From: Colletotrichum lupini
Taxonomy: Eukaryota; Ascomycota; Sordariomycetes; Glomerellales; Glomerellaceae
NCBI RefSeq assembly: GCF_023278565.1
Contig: NC_064678.1
Span: forward strand, 868,001 to 932,000
Reading direction: 5' to 3'
Length of the DNA: 64,000 nt
Positions 38,989 to 50,538 of this stretch are shown here, piece by piece. Both the position numbers and the translations under genes were made by a program. Under the pieces are notes generated by a model. It did not search any database. It saw only the letters and a list, made by a program, of their open reading frames with translations, and had not been told where the DNA came from. Each line of letters begins with the position of its first letter. The first letter of the stretch is position 1.

Positions 38989-39528
38989 TATTATAGCTGG
39001 CTAGTTATAATAAGTATATTAATAAAAATTAAGGCTACGAGTACTAAGTAAGTAATATTATAGTTATAAATAGCTTCCTTAAAACTATATTTATAAGTTA
39101 TAAAATAAATAAAACTTTAATACTTAATTATAATTTTATTAAAAAAGATTTTTAATAAAAATAGCTAAAACTGATTATAAAATTTAATGCTAAGTTAATT
39201 ACTAAAAAAGCTATAAGAAGTCTATTTTTAAGCCTGGCTTAAATCTATACTATATATAAATCCGCTTATGGACATATTCTTTATTAATAATTACTCTTAT
39301 TTATTAAGTAATTGCTTAATAAATATTAATAAGTAATTACTTAGAGTAATTATAATAATTACCTTATTATATAATTATTACTTTTTATTTATATATAACT
39401 TATCTATAGTTCTTTTATTTTATAAGAGTTATTTTATATTTTTATATTTATATATATATAGTATATTATAGCTACTATAAGCCTACGGGGCGGGCCCTAG
39501 TCTTAGTTATATATATTAAGTCGTAATA
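38989..39528 (-). repeat. LTR of the Gypsy element (5' LTR by coding direction)
   Basis: 540 bp, the partner of 30902-31441, ending TCGTAATA directly before the TATAA target duplication. Confidence 0.85.
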
Positions 39529-39602
39529 TATAACTAAAAAGTACTTATTACCCTTAGTTAGCGTTACTAATTCTTTTTTAATTTATTATTTAAATAAGTA
39601 CT

Positions 39603-41300
39603 TCTCGTACGTATAGCTTTAACGAAGTAATATAGGATATTCTTATGAAGAATATAAAAACTAAATATTTATATAAAAGCAAGAATATATAAATATAAGG
39701 GAAATAAGCGTATATAAAAGAGGTTTTTATAATAAAGAGAGTAATATAGTTAAATTACTATATAAGAAGTTACTTACTTCACGAAAGGTCTAAGTAGGTA
39801 AATATACGCTTATATAGTGGTTTTTTTCTAGCTTTATAAGTATAAAAGATCGACCTTAACGGGATTACGTTTTTAAAGGAAATTATATAATATAATATAC
39901 TTTTTAATTATATAATACGCGTAATATATCCTAAGTACGCGCTTAATATAATATAGTAATTTTAATACGAAAACCGCTATTTAATTTAGGATAAGTAAGC
40001 TATTTTACGGCGGCGCTAGTTAAAAAGGTTAATAATAAAGGTCGGCTATAATAGTTAGCTATAATAGTTAGCTATAATAGTTAGAGGCGGCCCTTAACTA
40101 TAGAGGTTCTAAACTTTAATAATAACGTAGAGGTTTTTAAAAAAAGGGCTAAATAGGCTAATATTTACTACTTTTTAAAGCTCGTAAAGATTCTTTTTAT
40201 CCTTATTATTTTTAATATTACCTAAAGCTACTTTTTATTTAAACTAAATAAACTTACTAAATAAATTTACTAAATAAATTTACTAAATAAATCTACTAAA
40301 CAAATTTATTAAATAAACTTATTAATATATAAACTACTACTTAAATAGCTGGTTAGATAACTAATTGAGAAATTAGCTAGTTAAAATACTATTTCAATAA
40401 GAACCTACTCTATTCTTAGTATATAATTAGTAATTAATAAGCTAAAAATGCCCGTTAATAAGTCTACCCCTCTCGGGCTAAGCGTCCTCTTTAGCTAGCT
40501 TAATATTATAACTATTATAATTAACGTAAATATACTTAAGGATTAGTAAAGTACTTTTTAATAATACGGAATTTAGCTAAATAATAATATAAATACTATA
40601 AATAGCCGGGCTAATATAAACGTTAAGATCTGGTATATTAATATTAACTTAGTTATAATAATTATAATAAACGAGCTAGAGGTATATAAAATTAAAATAA
40701 TAAGCCGGCGTTTTAAATAGCTCTTATAGGACCCCCCGGGTAATAATAATACTTGTATAAAAAAACAGATTATATTAAACCTAGCTATTTACGCGGGCTA
40801 GGACTAAGAGGTTCTATATATATTAAAATAGGTAAAGCTCGCCCTATAAGTAGCTAGAACTTAGGAAGACTGCGGTAAAAAGTTAGGAGTTTTAGTTAGT
40901 AATTAAGTATAGAGCGCATTATACTTAGTTTTCCTTAATACGTAATATACGGTACGGCCCCGGCGGATTACTCTGTCGGGGGGAAATATACGCTTATATA
41001 TAGGTATAAAAACCTCTTACTAAAATATTCCATTACTTATTAATTATAATATAATTAATAAGCATATACGTAAATAAATACGTAATCGTAATACGTAATT
41101 CCGTCTCAAGAGAATTCTAGCTTATTTAGTTACCTTCTAATACTTTCCATTGCTTACGTAAGCTTATATAAGTAGTATTGCTAATATAATTAATACTTAT
41201 AATAATTTATAGAAATCGTAGATTAATATGGTATATAGTTTGCTTACGTAATATTAATAATAAGGCGAATAATAAGGTAAACAAAGTTACTTTCGTAATA
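39603..41300 (-). repeat. Solo LTR of the second LTR family, RIP-mutated and interrupted
   Basis: The reverse complement of the LTR at 33246-33761, flanked by GTACT on both sides (39598-39602 and 41301-41305). It is split by the element at 39817-40983; without that insertion and its 17-bp duplication it measures 514 bp, against 516 bp for the other copy. CpA/TpG are largely converted to TpA. Confidence 0.8.
39817..40983 (-). mobile_element. Unclassified element with 17-bp target duplication
   Basis: 1167 bp, flanked by the exact 17-bp repeat AAATATACGCTTATATA (39800-39816 and 40984-41000) within a solo LTR. It is homologous over its length to 1235-2258 in opposite orientation. The A-rich end (as T-run GTGGTTTTTTT) is at 39817 and the other end reads CCCCGGCGGATTACTCTGTC at 40958-40977. 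A short tandem series of TAAATAAA(T/C)TTACTAAA type lies at 40243-40320. RIP-mutated, no frame survives. The mechanism is inferred to be target-primed from the variable duplication length. Confidence 0.65.
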
Positions 41301-41467
41301 GTACTTATTATTATAAATAGTCTTATTAAACTTAACTATTACTCCTTTTAATATATAATTAGCCCTCTTTTTCTTATAATTAACCTTTTTTTTATGGGCT
41401 TATTATAGAAAATAATCTTTAGTTTAATCCGCTATATATTATTAGTAAATATATAGAGTATAAATAT

Positions 41468-41990
41468 AGGGACGGCTATCCCGCACCTACATAAAGGCTA
41501 TCCCGCACCCATACTAGGCCTATTTAAGCAAATAATGGGCTGCACGTGACTGCACCGCCGCAGCAGCCACATTTGACCCGGAATTTCTATCATTCCGGCA
41601 GTTTCGAGAGGATTGGAAGGCGCACCTTCCACTGCTGCACCTTCCACTGCTACACCTTCCACTTTGCCCTCTTTTACAATGTCGCCTATGCGCGCTTTTC
41701 GGAGTCAGAACCACGACTTCAGAAGCCAGTCTTTGCTCAGGGGAAATACTTCTCTAGAGCTCATATGTTAGTGCTCAAAAAGGTACCTATCCTGCTTCAA
41801 AAGTAACTAAAAAAGGAGGTATTGGATAGAAAAGACGCGTCGAAACAGGAACAACAGGAAGGCGCGCCCTGGCCTACGACTGCTTTTTGGCGATGCAGTC
41901 ACGTGCAGTCACGTTTAGCCCATTATTTTCTTAAATAGGCCTAGTATAGGTGCGGGATAGCCTTCATGTGGGTGCGGGATAGCCGTCCTC
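41468..41990. mobile_element. hAT-like MITE, not RIP-mutated
   Basis: About 520 bp with long imperfect inverted repeats: GGACGGCTATCCCGCACC at the left and its complement at the right, continuing through GGCCTATTTAAG and TAATGGGCT for about 90 bp. It is flanked by ATAAATAT on both sides (41460-41467 and 41991-41998); the match can be read as 8-10 bp depending on where the tip is placed. An 8-bp duplication and a TAGGG-like tip fit the hAT superfamily. The interior is too short for a transposase; the 86-codon frame at 41546-41806 is unsupported. A 15-bp direct repeat (CACCTTCCACTGCTG) lies at 41623-41652. Composition is normal, in sharp contrast to its surroundings. Confidence 0.8.
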
Positions 41991-43156
41991 ATAAATATAG
42001 CCTACTATTTACTCTAGCTGCTATGGTTATTTTTATTAATTATAGTCTTAGCCTTAATATTATTATATATATAGCTATCGAGGTACTTAAATAGAACTAA
42101 GGTCTTATTAAGGTCAAGAATTTGCGAATTAAGAAATCGACGGGTTAGACTTCTAAATAAATTTTTAAAGTTTAACTACTTTATTTTAGCTAGGCCTATT
42201 TAATTAACTTATTGAAAAAAAAAGTTATTAATAACTTTATAATATTCCGTAAGTAGTTTTAATACTTACTTAGTAAGTTAACGTTAAGTAATTCTTATAT
42301 AATTTTAAAAGCTATAGAACTAACTAAGAAAGAAAATAAAAGTATATTTATTATTTAAATTTTATTAAGTAAAAATCTACTTAGCGTTCTTTTTAAACTA
42401 ATTAATAATAATAAGTTTCTTTTTATTATGCCGCTAGTAAAAAGAAATATAGAGAGCTATTTCGAGCTTAGGCTACTATAAATAATAGGTACAATTAGAG
42501 GATTAATTAATAATGGAATTACGGTTTTAATACTAAGTACTAACTATACTTCGAAGGACTTTAAACTAATCTATAGCTTCTTAATATATAAAACGTTTAT
42601 AAATTTTTAAAAGCTCGGTTTTGCTTTAATATAGCCTTAATAAGTTAATTACCTCTTTATTAAGCTTTTTTATATAGTAATATTTTATAAATATTAAAAA
42701 GTCGATTTTAGTTTAGGAAGTATAATAATAATAGCGGCGCTTAACTAGGCTATTTTATAACATATATTTTTAGTTTTTAATAGGGGTAGGAGCTAGCCCG
42801 TAGCGCTTAGTTATTAAAAATATAATTAGCTCTAGCTCTTTTGTAATATTCAAGCTTTTTTTAATAAGGGCCCGTTATAAGGGTATTATAAAGTTTATAA
42901 TAGAAGTATAATTAATAATATAATTAATAATAGATTTAGTAATATAATTCGTAAAAAAATAGGGGTAATAAAAATAAGTAGAGGTATAGTTAGTAAGTAG
43001 TAATAAGTAGTAGGTAGTAGGTAGTAAGTAGTAATAAATAGGTAATTAAAAAGGAGTAGAAAATAAAAAAATGACCCTTTACTACCTTCTGTATTAGGTA
43101 TAGCGCCGCTAAATAATCACGAAATCTGACTTCTTAAAAGGGCTAGGTACGCAACA

Positions 43157-43209
43157 CTAGCAGGGTTAGCACGGGCTAACGCAAGTTCGAACGGCGTGAG
43201 TTTCTACGG
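43157..43209 (-). repeat. Right 53-bp terminal inverted repeat
   Basis: The exact reverse complement of 30001-30053, followed by TA. Confidence 0.9.
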
Positions 43210-43211
43210 TA

Positions 43212-43571
43212 CTAATGACATGGATCATCACCCACGCCGAAGTCCGTCCCTCCGCTCCGTCTCCACTTGTTTTCATAGCTTGTCTTTAAGATCGGCGTCG
43301 ACCGAGCCAATCCCGCCGTCGCTATTCCCATCTGACACACCTGTTCACCTGACCCTCACCGAGGGCGGGAATCAAGGTGAGCACGATGAGGAAAGTCATC
43401 AAGGTCTCTTTTCATCCACAACAAAAGCAGATCGGAACACCAACTGATTCATCTTCTGCGTTGCTTATTCACATGTGAAACCAGGAATTCAAATGGATAC
43501 ATGTTTCTTTCCTCTGAACAATTTCATGCCTTTGCACTAGTGCCAACCTTCATGTTTCAGGGGAGAAAGAT
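43212..43571. other. Unique sequence between two transposons
   Basis: 360 bp of normal composition lying between the inverted-repeat element and Copia copy 2. The short frame here is not convincing. It is the remnant of the pre-insertion intergenic DNA. Confidence 0.5.
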
Positions 43572-43576
43572 GAGAT

Positions 43577-43781
43577 TGTCGGATTGGAAGTCCAATTCGA
43601 CCGCGGCATACAGCCGACTGCGCAGGGGCCAATTAGGGGCCCTATTTACGATTATCGTAGCTAGCCTAACCTACGGTTAGAACCTCCTTTTTATACTTAC
43701 TACGTAGATATTTATATAGTTTAATTAATCTCTTCGTTAACTACGGTTCGAACTAACTACCCTATAATAGGGATACTAATA
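43577..43781 (+). repeat. 5' LTR of Copia copy 2
   Basis: 205 bp. It retains the TG start, while its end is mutated to ACTAATA. Confidence 0.92.
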
Positions 43782-46700
43782 CTAATTAGTAATTAAACTC
43801 TATTATTATAAATTAGTAAGGTATCTCGTTACGTAAAAGAGACGACTTCTTAATACTATACGGGATAGGAGATTCGTATTAATTAACCTTACGGAAGTAG
43901 ATAAAAAAAAGAGGCGATTTTTAAATACCGCACGAAATCGAGTAATTATAGCCCTTTATTACTTACGAAAGGTCGACGTTTACTACGTTAAACTACGTTA
44001 ATTAATAGAACTACTTAAGTAACTAGCCTTTTACCGTCGCCCCGAGCAGCTTTTTTACTAAACGATTTTTCTACGGCCGGCCCGCAATTAGAAATTAACT
44101 AGTTAAATTAGTAAAAATATAGTATAAAAGAGTACCGCGCGATTAAAAAAGGGGATCTCTAAACGTAAATATTCTTACTTAGTAGCGAAAGTAACCCTAT
44201 AAGAGTTATTAAGCTAAGAGATTTATAATATATAAAAAAGTCTATTATTACGAAGATCTTATAGGTACGACCTTAAGCCCGCGATTTAAACGACCTCTTT
44301 ATAGCTCCCTTAACTACTTTCTAGGTATTATTTAGGAATATAATATAAGGGACGGTTTAATAAAGGAGGAGGGGATTTAGAGGTCCTAATAGCATCGAGC
44401 TAAGAGTATTACGGATCTCGGAAATTAACTAAGGAAGCTATTTAGAGATTATAAAGAGTACGAGGCTTAAGAAGCTAGAAGTATACGGGATAGCGGAAAT
44501 CGGTAACTAATAAAGATCCCGAGACTAATTACTATATCTTCTTATAGTAATATAAACGTCTACCGCTACTATTATTAAAAAGAACTACTAAAACCTACCC
44601 TTTTTTATTAAATAAAAAGGAGGATCCTAGTAAGTATAATAGCTAGCGATTTAGAAGGGTAATAGTAATCGCTAGAAATAATAAAAATAAAAATAATAGC
44701 GAGATAGTAAAAAGAAGTGGGAATCTCCTAGACCTTAATAAATTCGTTAAGTAATAAAAGCACGGATTTACTACGACCTACGCACAGATTAAATATATCC
44801 TTATTAAAATTAAATACGCTAGTAACTATTAATACGGGCATAAGCTAGAGCACGACCCTTAGCGAGTTAGGGTAAAAAAAAAGAGGACAAAACCCGATCC
44901 TAAATAGAATCCTAATCCCTTATAAGTAGGTAAATATTAACCCGGACTATTAAGGGACGTGGATATATAAAATTGCGGATTAGCCTAACGGTGAGTAAAT
45001 TAACGCAGTATTAATCTATTTAACTAAGGTTTATAAAAAAAAGGGGCTATAGGGGTAACCCCTATTTTACGAGATTATAAATAACCTTAGCTACTAGCTA
45101 GATAAATAGTTCGCGAGCGTAAGCCTAGGAATTATAAAAGTAGTTAATAAATTCTTCTATGGGCGAGGGGTATTATTAGCGCAATTATAATCGTAAGAGC
45201 TATATAAAATACTAATAGCGATAATTATAAAAAAGGAATTCGTACTATAGAACTAGGTATAGGTCGATAGAGCGTATAATCGCTTTAACGAATTTAGAAA
45301 AAGGGTAAACGACCTAGATTTCCTTCTTATAATTACTAATAGAAATCTATCGTCGCAAAAGGATATACCGGGGCAAAATATAGTACTAGAAGTACGATAA
45401 TTAATAATTCCGCCTATTTTGATCTATAACTCGTTACCGCTACTAATACGAAATTCGGCGCCGATTAGCTAATAAAAAAGGAAGTAAATAACCCGAAGTT
45501 ACTAATAGTATATAGTAACGCAGGGTTCGTATATAAATACTAAAAATCTAATAGCGAATACGAGGCAATTTATAGACCTTAAAAAGATCTTTCCGAAAGA
45601 GAAATTATACTCTGGGGGGAAGTATAAGGTCTTATAAAAAACCCTAACGATATTTTACGATTACTACGAAAAAGTCAGAATTAGGGAACACTAGTACTAT
45701 TTAGTAATTAATATCGTACTCATAAGTAAAGCCTCTAATTACTATTACGAAGCGGTACGTAATCTCGATCGAAACGACTTTTTTAGTATAATTAACGCAA
45801 TCCGAAGCCGCTTCGAGACCTATAATAAGAACCTAGAGCTCCTATCTAAGCTACGAGCGATTTCTTTTATATTTATAGCTAGGATAATAGAGGGTAAATT
45901 ATAAGTAGAGATCCTCGAAGAGCTTATTAATCGAATTAATAAGCTAGCGAAAGCCTAGCTAAATAAGGGGATAAACGAGCGGAAAGTCGGATATTTTTAT
46001 ATTATAGTCTAGCGTATACTAGAAGTAAAGATTACCCCGTACTAGGTACCCGAAGACTACGAGACGCTCTGCTCGAGGCTAAGATCTAGTTTTAATATTA
46101 AGGTAAGAATACCGCGCTAAACTTATTTTTAGGTATATAACGGCCCTTATTAGTAATATTAGGTCGATCGAACGTATAATAAGAAAAGAAAAGAGGCTAG
46201 ATATAGTAATTACTAATAAGGAGGCCTAGATTCGTTAAATAGGTAGAGATTTAACTTATGGGTAGGGTAATAGAAAAAGTAATACTATATTTATAAAAAG
46301 GATAGATATTAGTTAAGTAACTACTTTAAAAAAGAGCGTACTAAATCGTATAAATAGTATAGAAAGTCGAGGGTAGTAAATAGTAAAACTAGCCCTCGTC
46401 GGTTTAACTAATTCCTTATTATATATAAGGGTAGATCTAGGGGTACGGAACCTAGCGACGGTAGCTAAAATAGCGGCCTAAAGCATATACCCCCTATAAG
46501 AGATTTAGAAAATAAGGAAGATCTTACCTCCTATATTAACGAATTAGATTATAATAAAATCGATAATATTAACTACTTTTTTTTTACCCCGTTAGCCTCT
46601 AGAAGATATACGAGGCTAAATAAATAGAGGGTAGCGGAAGCTCTTAATAAGTAGGCTTTTATTTATAAATAGTAAGGGAAGGTCCCTTAGATAACGGATA

Positions 46701-49700
46701 TAGAGGCGGCTAAAAGGGCGAATTTAATAGGGCCGAAGCCTATTCTCTTAACGATTAAGGAGAAGACGCTATCTCTCTCAATATTTAAAAAAAAGGAACA
46801 TAGTACTAAATAAATCTAGGGGTAGCTAGAGGGGTCCTTTTTATATTACTTAGATCCCTTAAATACTAAGCTCGTATAGGCATTTTATGCGAGCAAAAGG
46901 TACGGCCTAGATAATTTCTATAAGATTATCCTAAATACTAGGGCATCGTAATAATTAACTAAAAGAAAAGGGTAATTTTAGGTACTATAAAAGATCGCGC
47001 TAATAATACTTAATACGTTAACGGCGGGTATTACGAGGATTAGTTTTAATTTAGGTAAGGAAATCGTCGCCCTAAGTATAGTAAAAGTAGAGACGTACTT
47101 CGGAACGATAACTTTTTATATTTTACCTATTAATACCCTATTTCTCTTATATCTAAAAAATATAGATCGACTGGGTATTATGTTCGATAATATAAAGAAC
47201 AAAATCTTTAATAATAAGCACTTCGAGGTAGTCGAACGACGATAGGGGTATACGTTTATAAAGCTTATTAACGATACGAAGTTGATTAATTACCTAATAG
47301 AAAGTAAGCTTAAAAGACTATACTAAAGATTCGGGCACCCGTCGGTTACGAGGCTATATAACCTCCTAAAGTAATTAAGTAATAATAATATCGAAATAGG
47401 GGCGCTAGAGTAGTTAATAAAAGTATACTACTAATACTAAATAAATACGCAGAGCCTACGCAGATTTAAGTTTAAATTGCGTAATAAGCTTAACTTTAAC
47501 TAGGAAATCGTCGTTAATATCTTCTACTTAAATAGTCGGCTAGTACTATATATAATCGACGTAGCTATATCCTTTTAGGTAGGGTAATTCCTCTAGGATC
47601 TATAAGTAAAGATAGTATAAGTAGCCCTACGAAAAAGCTAGATCGATATATACTAAGGACCGCTAGATAGTATTAAAACCGACGCCGGTACTAGCTTTAA
47701 GTCGGTAAAATTTAGGGATAATGCGACGGCCTATAGTATATAACTAAAAGTCGTACCCATTAAAGCGCACTATAGTATTAGAAAGGTAAAGAGGGTATAC
47801 TAGTAGTTAAAAAGGGCGTTTAGAATTATTAAAAAGGAAAATCCGGATTTTATTAACGACGAATGCCTCTAGATAGTACTTAAATACTATAACGATACTA
47901 TGGGGCCTAACGGACTTATATTAATACTATTAGTATTTAGAGCATATCTAAAAACGACCTTAGCCTCGCTACCGTTACTAAGTATAAGTTAACGAGCCCG
48001 AGTAGTTAAAAAAGTAATATAGGCACTGCGCGAGGTAAGTATAAAAAAGTAAGTTAACGAGGTAATTATTACGCGCAATAGGCCCGATATAGAGGATAAT
48101 CTAAATATACTACTAAATTCGGATATATAAGTATAGCGCGAAATTACTTAATAATAGACTAGGCTATATAAGTTAATTTCTATTAACGAGCGCTCTTATA
48201 TAGTTATAAGAGATTGCGACTAGCTACTCGAAGTATTAATTATAATAGTTAGACCGTATTATATAGATCCTAACGAGGTGATTTCTAACTTATAAAAAAA
48301 AGAAGAGCTAGGGGAAACTATATAACCCGCGGCAGAGGCATAGGAAATTATCCTTAATAAAATCGTCGTAGTAGTACTAATAGACGACGAGGAAGAGAAT
48401 ATTGCTAAAAGGGTACTAATACTACTAGCGAGACGTTATAAAAGACCATAATAGCAAGCCCTAACGCGGTAATTTATTACTAGCGACGAGGTAATTAATA
48501 CCTTTTATATAATAATAAAAAAAGCCAATTTCGAGCTAATAGTTAAACTACGTAAGGAAGGCGTAATTATAACTACTAAAAAGCCGTATAAGGGATCAGA
48601 TTTTATTAAAATAAACACTCTTCGCAATCGAGGGGTCTATCGATTTATCCTATACGACCTAGAAAAATATATAAACCTCTATATATTTAAATTACGAATA
48701 GTTCGTAAGATTAAAAAGAAAGGAACACCCTAGCCGTATAAGAAATCTAGATACGTAATTTAGGGGTACGGCGATATTAAAAAAGCGACGCTACTTATAT
48801 AATTGCCTACTATATAGCGCTATAGCTAACGATTAATAATAGTACTAATAGCATCGCTATAAAAAAAGGGATATGAGATTTAGAGCCGTGATATTACCTA
48901 GGCCTATACCTAATCGGCTACAGGGCTTATAAAGAAAATCCTAGCCTATTTACTAAAAGAAATAGCTAGTAAGTACTTAGAAAGTATAATTATTAAAGTG
49001 CTTAAGCTACTATATAGGCTCGTAGAATCGGGCACTTATTAGTAGGCTACTTACTACGATTTTTATATTAATTAACTATTAATAGTTACTTTTATATACG
49101 ACCCGTGCCTACTAGTCGCGGAGTACGAAGGCGACTAATTTAGGATCGTCGGAATATAGACCGACGATATATTAGGCCTATTTAATATTAACTTTATAAA
49201 AAAGGAGGATAAGGAGCTCTAAAAAGCGGGCTTCGTAGCGAAGCTAAAAGAGGTTCTTATAATAAATACCCCCTTAGTATTTAACGGCGGGATTTTTATA
49301 ATCGAAGGGGAAACCGTCGTTTTTTAATAAAAGGGGTAGGGTAAAAAGATTAACCTCGTTAATCCGAACATAACTAATATTAAAAAGTAGTATAAGACTA
49401 AGCTCGCGCGAGGGGTATATATTATAAGTATTTATTAGCCCGAGGCGATTTTTAACTACGCTAAGGTAGCGTAAACTATAGATCTAACCGAACGAGACGT
49501 CGAGGTACTTAATAAATAGCTTAAGTAGTAATAAATAAATCTCGATCGAGGTCTCGTTTATTACCCGATCGACCTTACGACTAATAAGCTTTACGTTTTT
49601 ATTAATAAGTTATTTATAAATAATAACGACCTTATTTCGTAATTAGGGTATATTATTATCCTAGCTAATAAGAGTATAAGTAAGAGCGAATTTATTATAT

Positions 49701-50223
49701 ATAGTAATATAATCTATTACTCGTTAACTAAAAGTAAGCGGGTAACGAGAAGTATACTAGTATTAGAGGTTTATAGTATAGTTAACGGCGTTAACCTCTC
49801 TTATATAATTTTAACGACGCTAAAGAAAATTACTAATCGAATTAGCCTTTTACTTATTCTAACGGTTATTTATATAAATTCTTACTCACTATATAAATAC
49901 CTCGTTAAATTAAGAACGACGAAGGAAAAGAGGTTTATAATCGATATTATAGCCCTTAGGTAATCGTACGAAAGGCGCGAGATACTTTAGATTTATTAGA
50001 TTAATAATAAAGATAACCTCGTAAACGCTTTTATAAAAGTAGTACTAAATAAGGGATTAGAGTAATTCGTAAGTAGTAAAAAAGTTATTATATAAATAAA
50101 GGGATAGGTTATATAAAAAGAGTAGAGAAAAGGAAGAAAAGGAGACGACTTAGTAAACGGGCCCGAGGTTAAATTATACCTCTAACCGTAGCGGTTAAAT
50201 CGATAAAAAAAAGAGAAAGTTAG

Positions 50224-50428
50224 TATCGGATTAGAAGTCTAATTCGACCGCGGTATATAGCCGACTACATAGGGGCTAATTAGGGGCCCTATTTACGATT
50301 ATCGTAGCTAGCCTAACCTACGGTTAGAACCTCCTTTTTATACTTACTACGTAGATATTCATATAGTTCAATTGATCTCTTCGTTAACTACGGTTCGAAC
50401 TAACTACCCTGTAATAGGGATACTAACA
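50224..50428 (+). repeat. 3' LTR of Copia copy 2
   Basis: 205 bp, with its start mutated to TATCGG and its CA end intact, followed by GAGAT. Preceded by an AAAAAAAAGAGAAAG purine tract suited to plus-strand priming. Confidence 0.92.
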
Positions 50429-50538
50429 GAGATCAACTCAATTGCATCTTGCATGAAGCTGCTTGTGGCCGCCAAAGCTCTTCATGCAGATAAGTAGAAC
50501 AAGAACAGGCCAATAACTACTTTTGCATGTGAGTAGTC

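Larger units (their letters stand above)
30902..39528 (-). mobile_element. Ty3/Gypsy LTR retrotransposon, RIP-mutated
   Basis: The element is 8627 bp with 540-bp LTRs (30902-31441 and 38989-39528) and a perfect TATAA duplication (30897-30901 and 39529-39533). LTR ends are TATTACGG...TAATA. The coding strand is minus: around 35470-35560 it still reads as the Gypsy RT pattern GFSLF..EKGGKLRLIIDYRDL, then YINNI at 35195-35206 in place of YIDDI, then LYAELSKYEF..KVDFF near 34600-34690 after a nested insertion. RNase H and integrase should follow toward 32.5 kb, and gag lies toward 38.9 kb. Stops are dense, so it cannot encode protein. It contains a solo LTR (33246-33761) and a fragment of another element (34725-35144). 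Removing them leaves about 7.7 kb. Confidence 0.88.
30001..43209. mobile_element. DNA transposon with 53-bp terminal inverted repeats, swollen to 13.2 kb by nested insertions
   Basis: Positions 30001-30053 and 43157-43209 are perfect inverted repeats of 53 bp (CCGTAGAAACTCACGCCGTT...), flanked by TA on both sides (29999-30000 and 43210-43211). Subtracting the Gypsy element, the solo LTR with its insertion, the hAT-like MITE and their duplications leaves about 2343 bp. That size, with a TA duplication, is compatible with a Tc1/mariner-pogo (Fot1-like) transposon. The remaining core (30054-30896, 39534-39597, 41306-41459, 41999-43156) is RIP-mutated and I could not recognise a transposase in it, so the superfamily is an inference. 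The repeats themselves still contain TpG and CpA and are hardly mutated. Confidence 0.75.
43577..50428 (+). mobile_element. Ty1/Copia LTR retrotransposon, copy 2, RIP-mutated
   Basis: 6852 bp with 205-bp LTRs (43577-43781 and 50224-50428) and a perfect GAGAT duplication (43572-43576 and 50429-50433). The ends are TGTCGG...ACTAACA. On the plus strand the interior reads, through many stops, as a Copia polyprotein: a pre-integrase motif RFGHPSVTRLYNLLK near 47328-47375, an integrase core around 47500-47900, the RT motif TDDILGLFN around 49160-49190, and a C-terminal RNase H with TKSKRVTRSILVLEVY near 49728-49775. The order integrase then RT identifies Copia rather than Gypsy. About 0.5 kb of the gag side is missing relative to copy 1 (near 44420). 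CpG is better preserved than in copy 1. Confidence 0.92.

Noticed and set aside
40243..40320. CRISPR-like array of short repeats
   Set aside because: A simple AT-rich tandem series without spacers, inside a RIP-mutated eukaryotic transposon.
41520..41806. Short frames on both strands (64 and 86 codons)
   Set aside because: They lie inside the hAT-like MITE, are rich in repeated Cys/Thr/Phe from a 15-bp tandem repeat, and show no domain.
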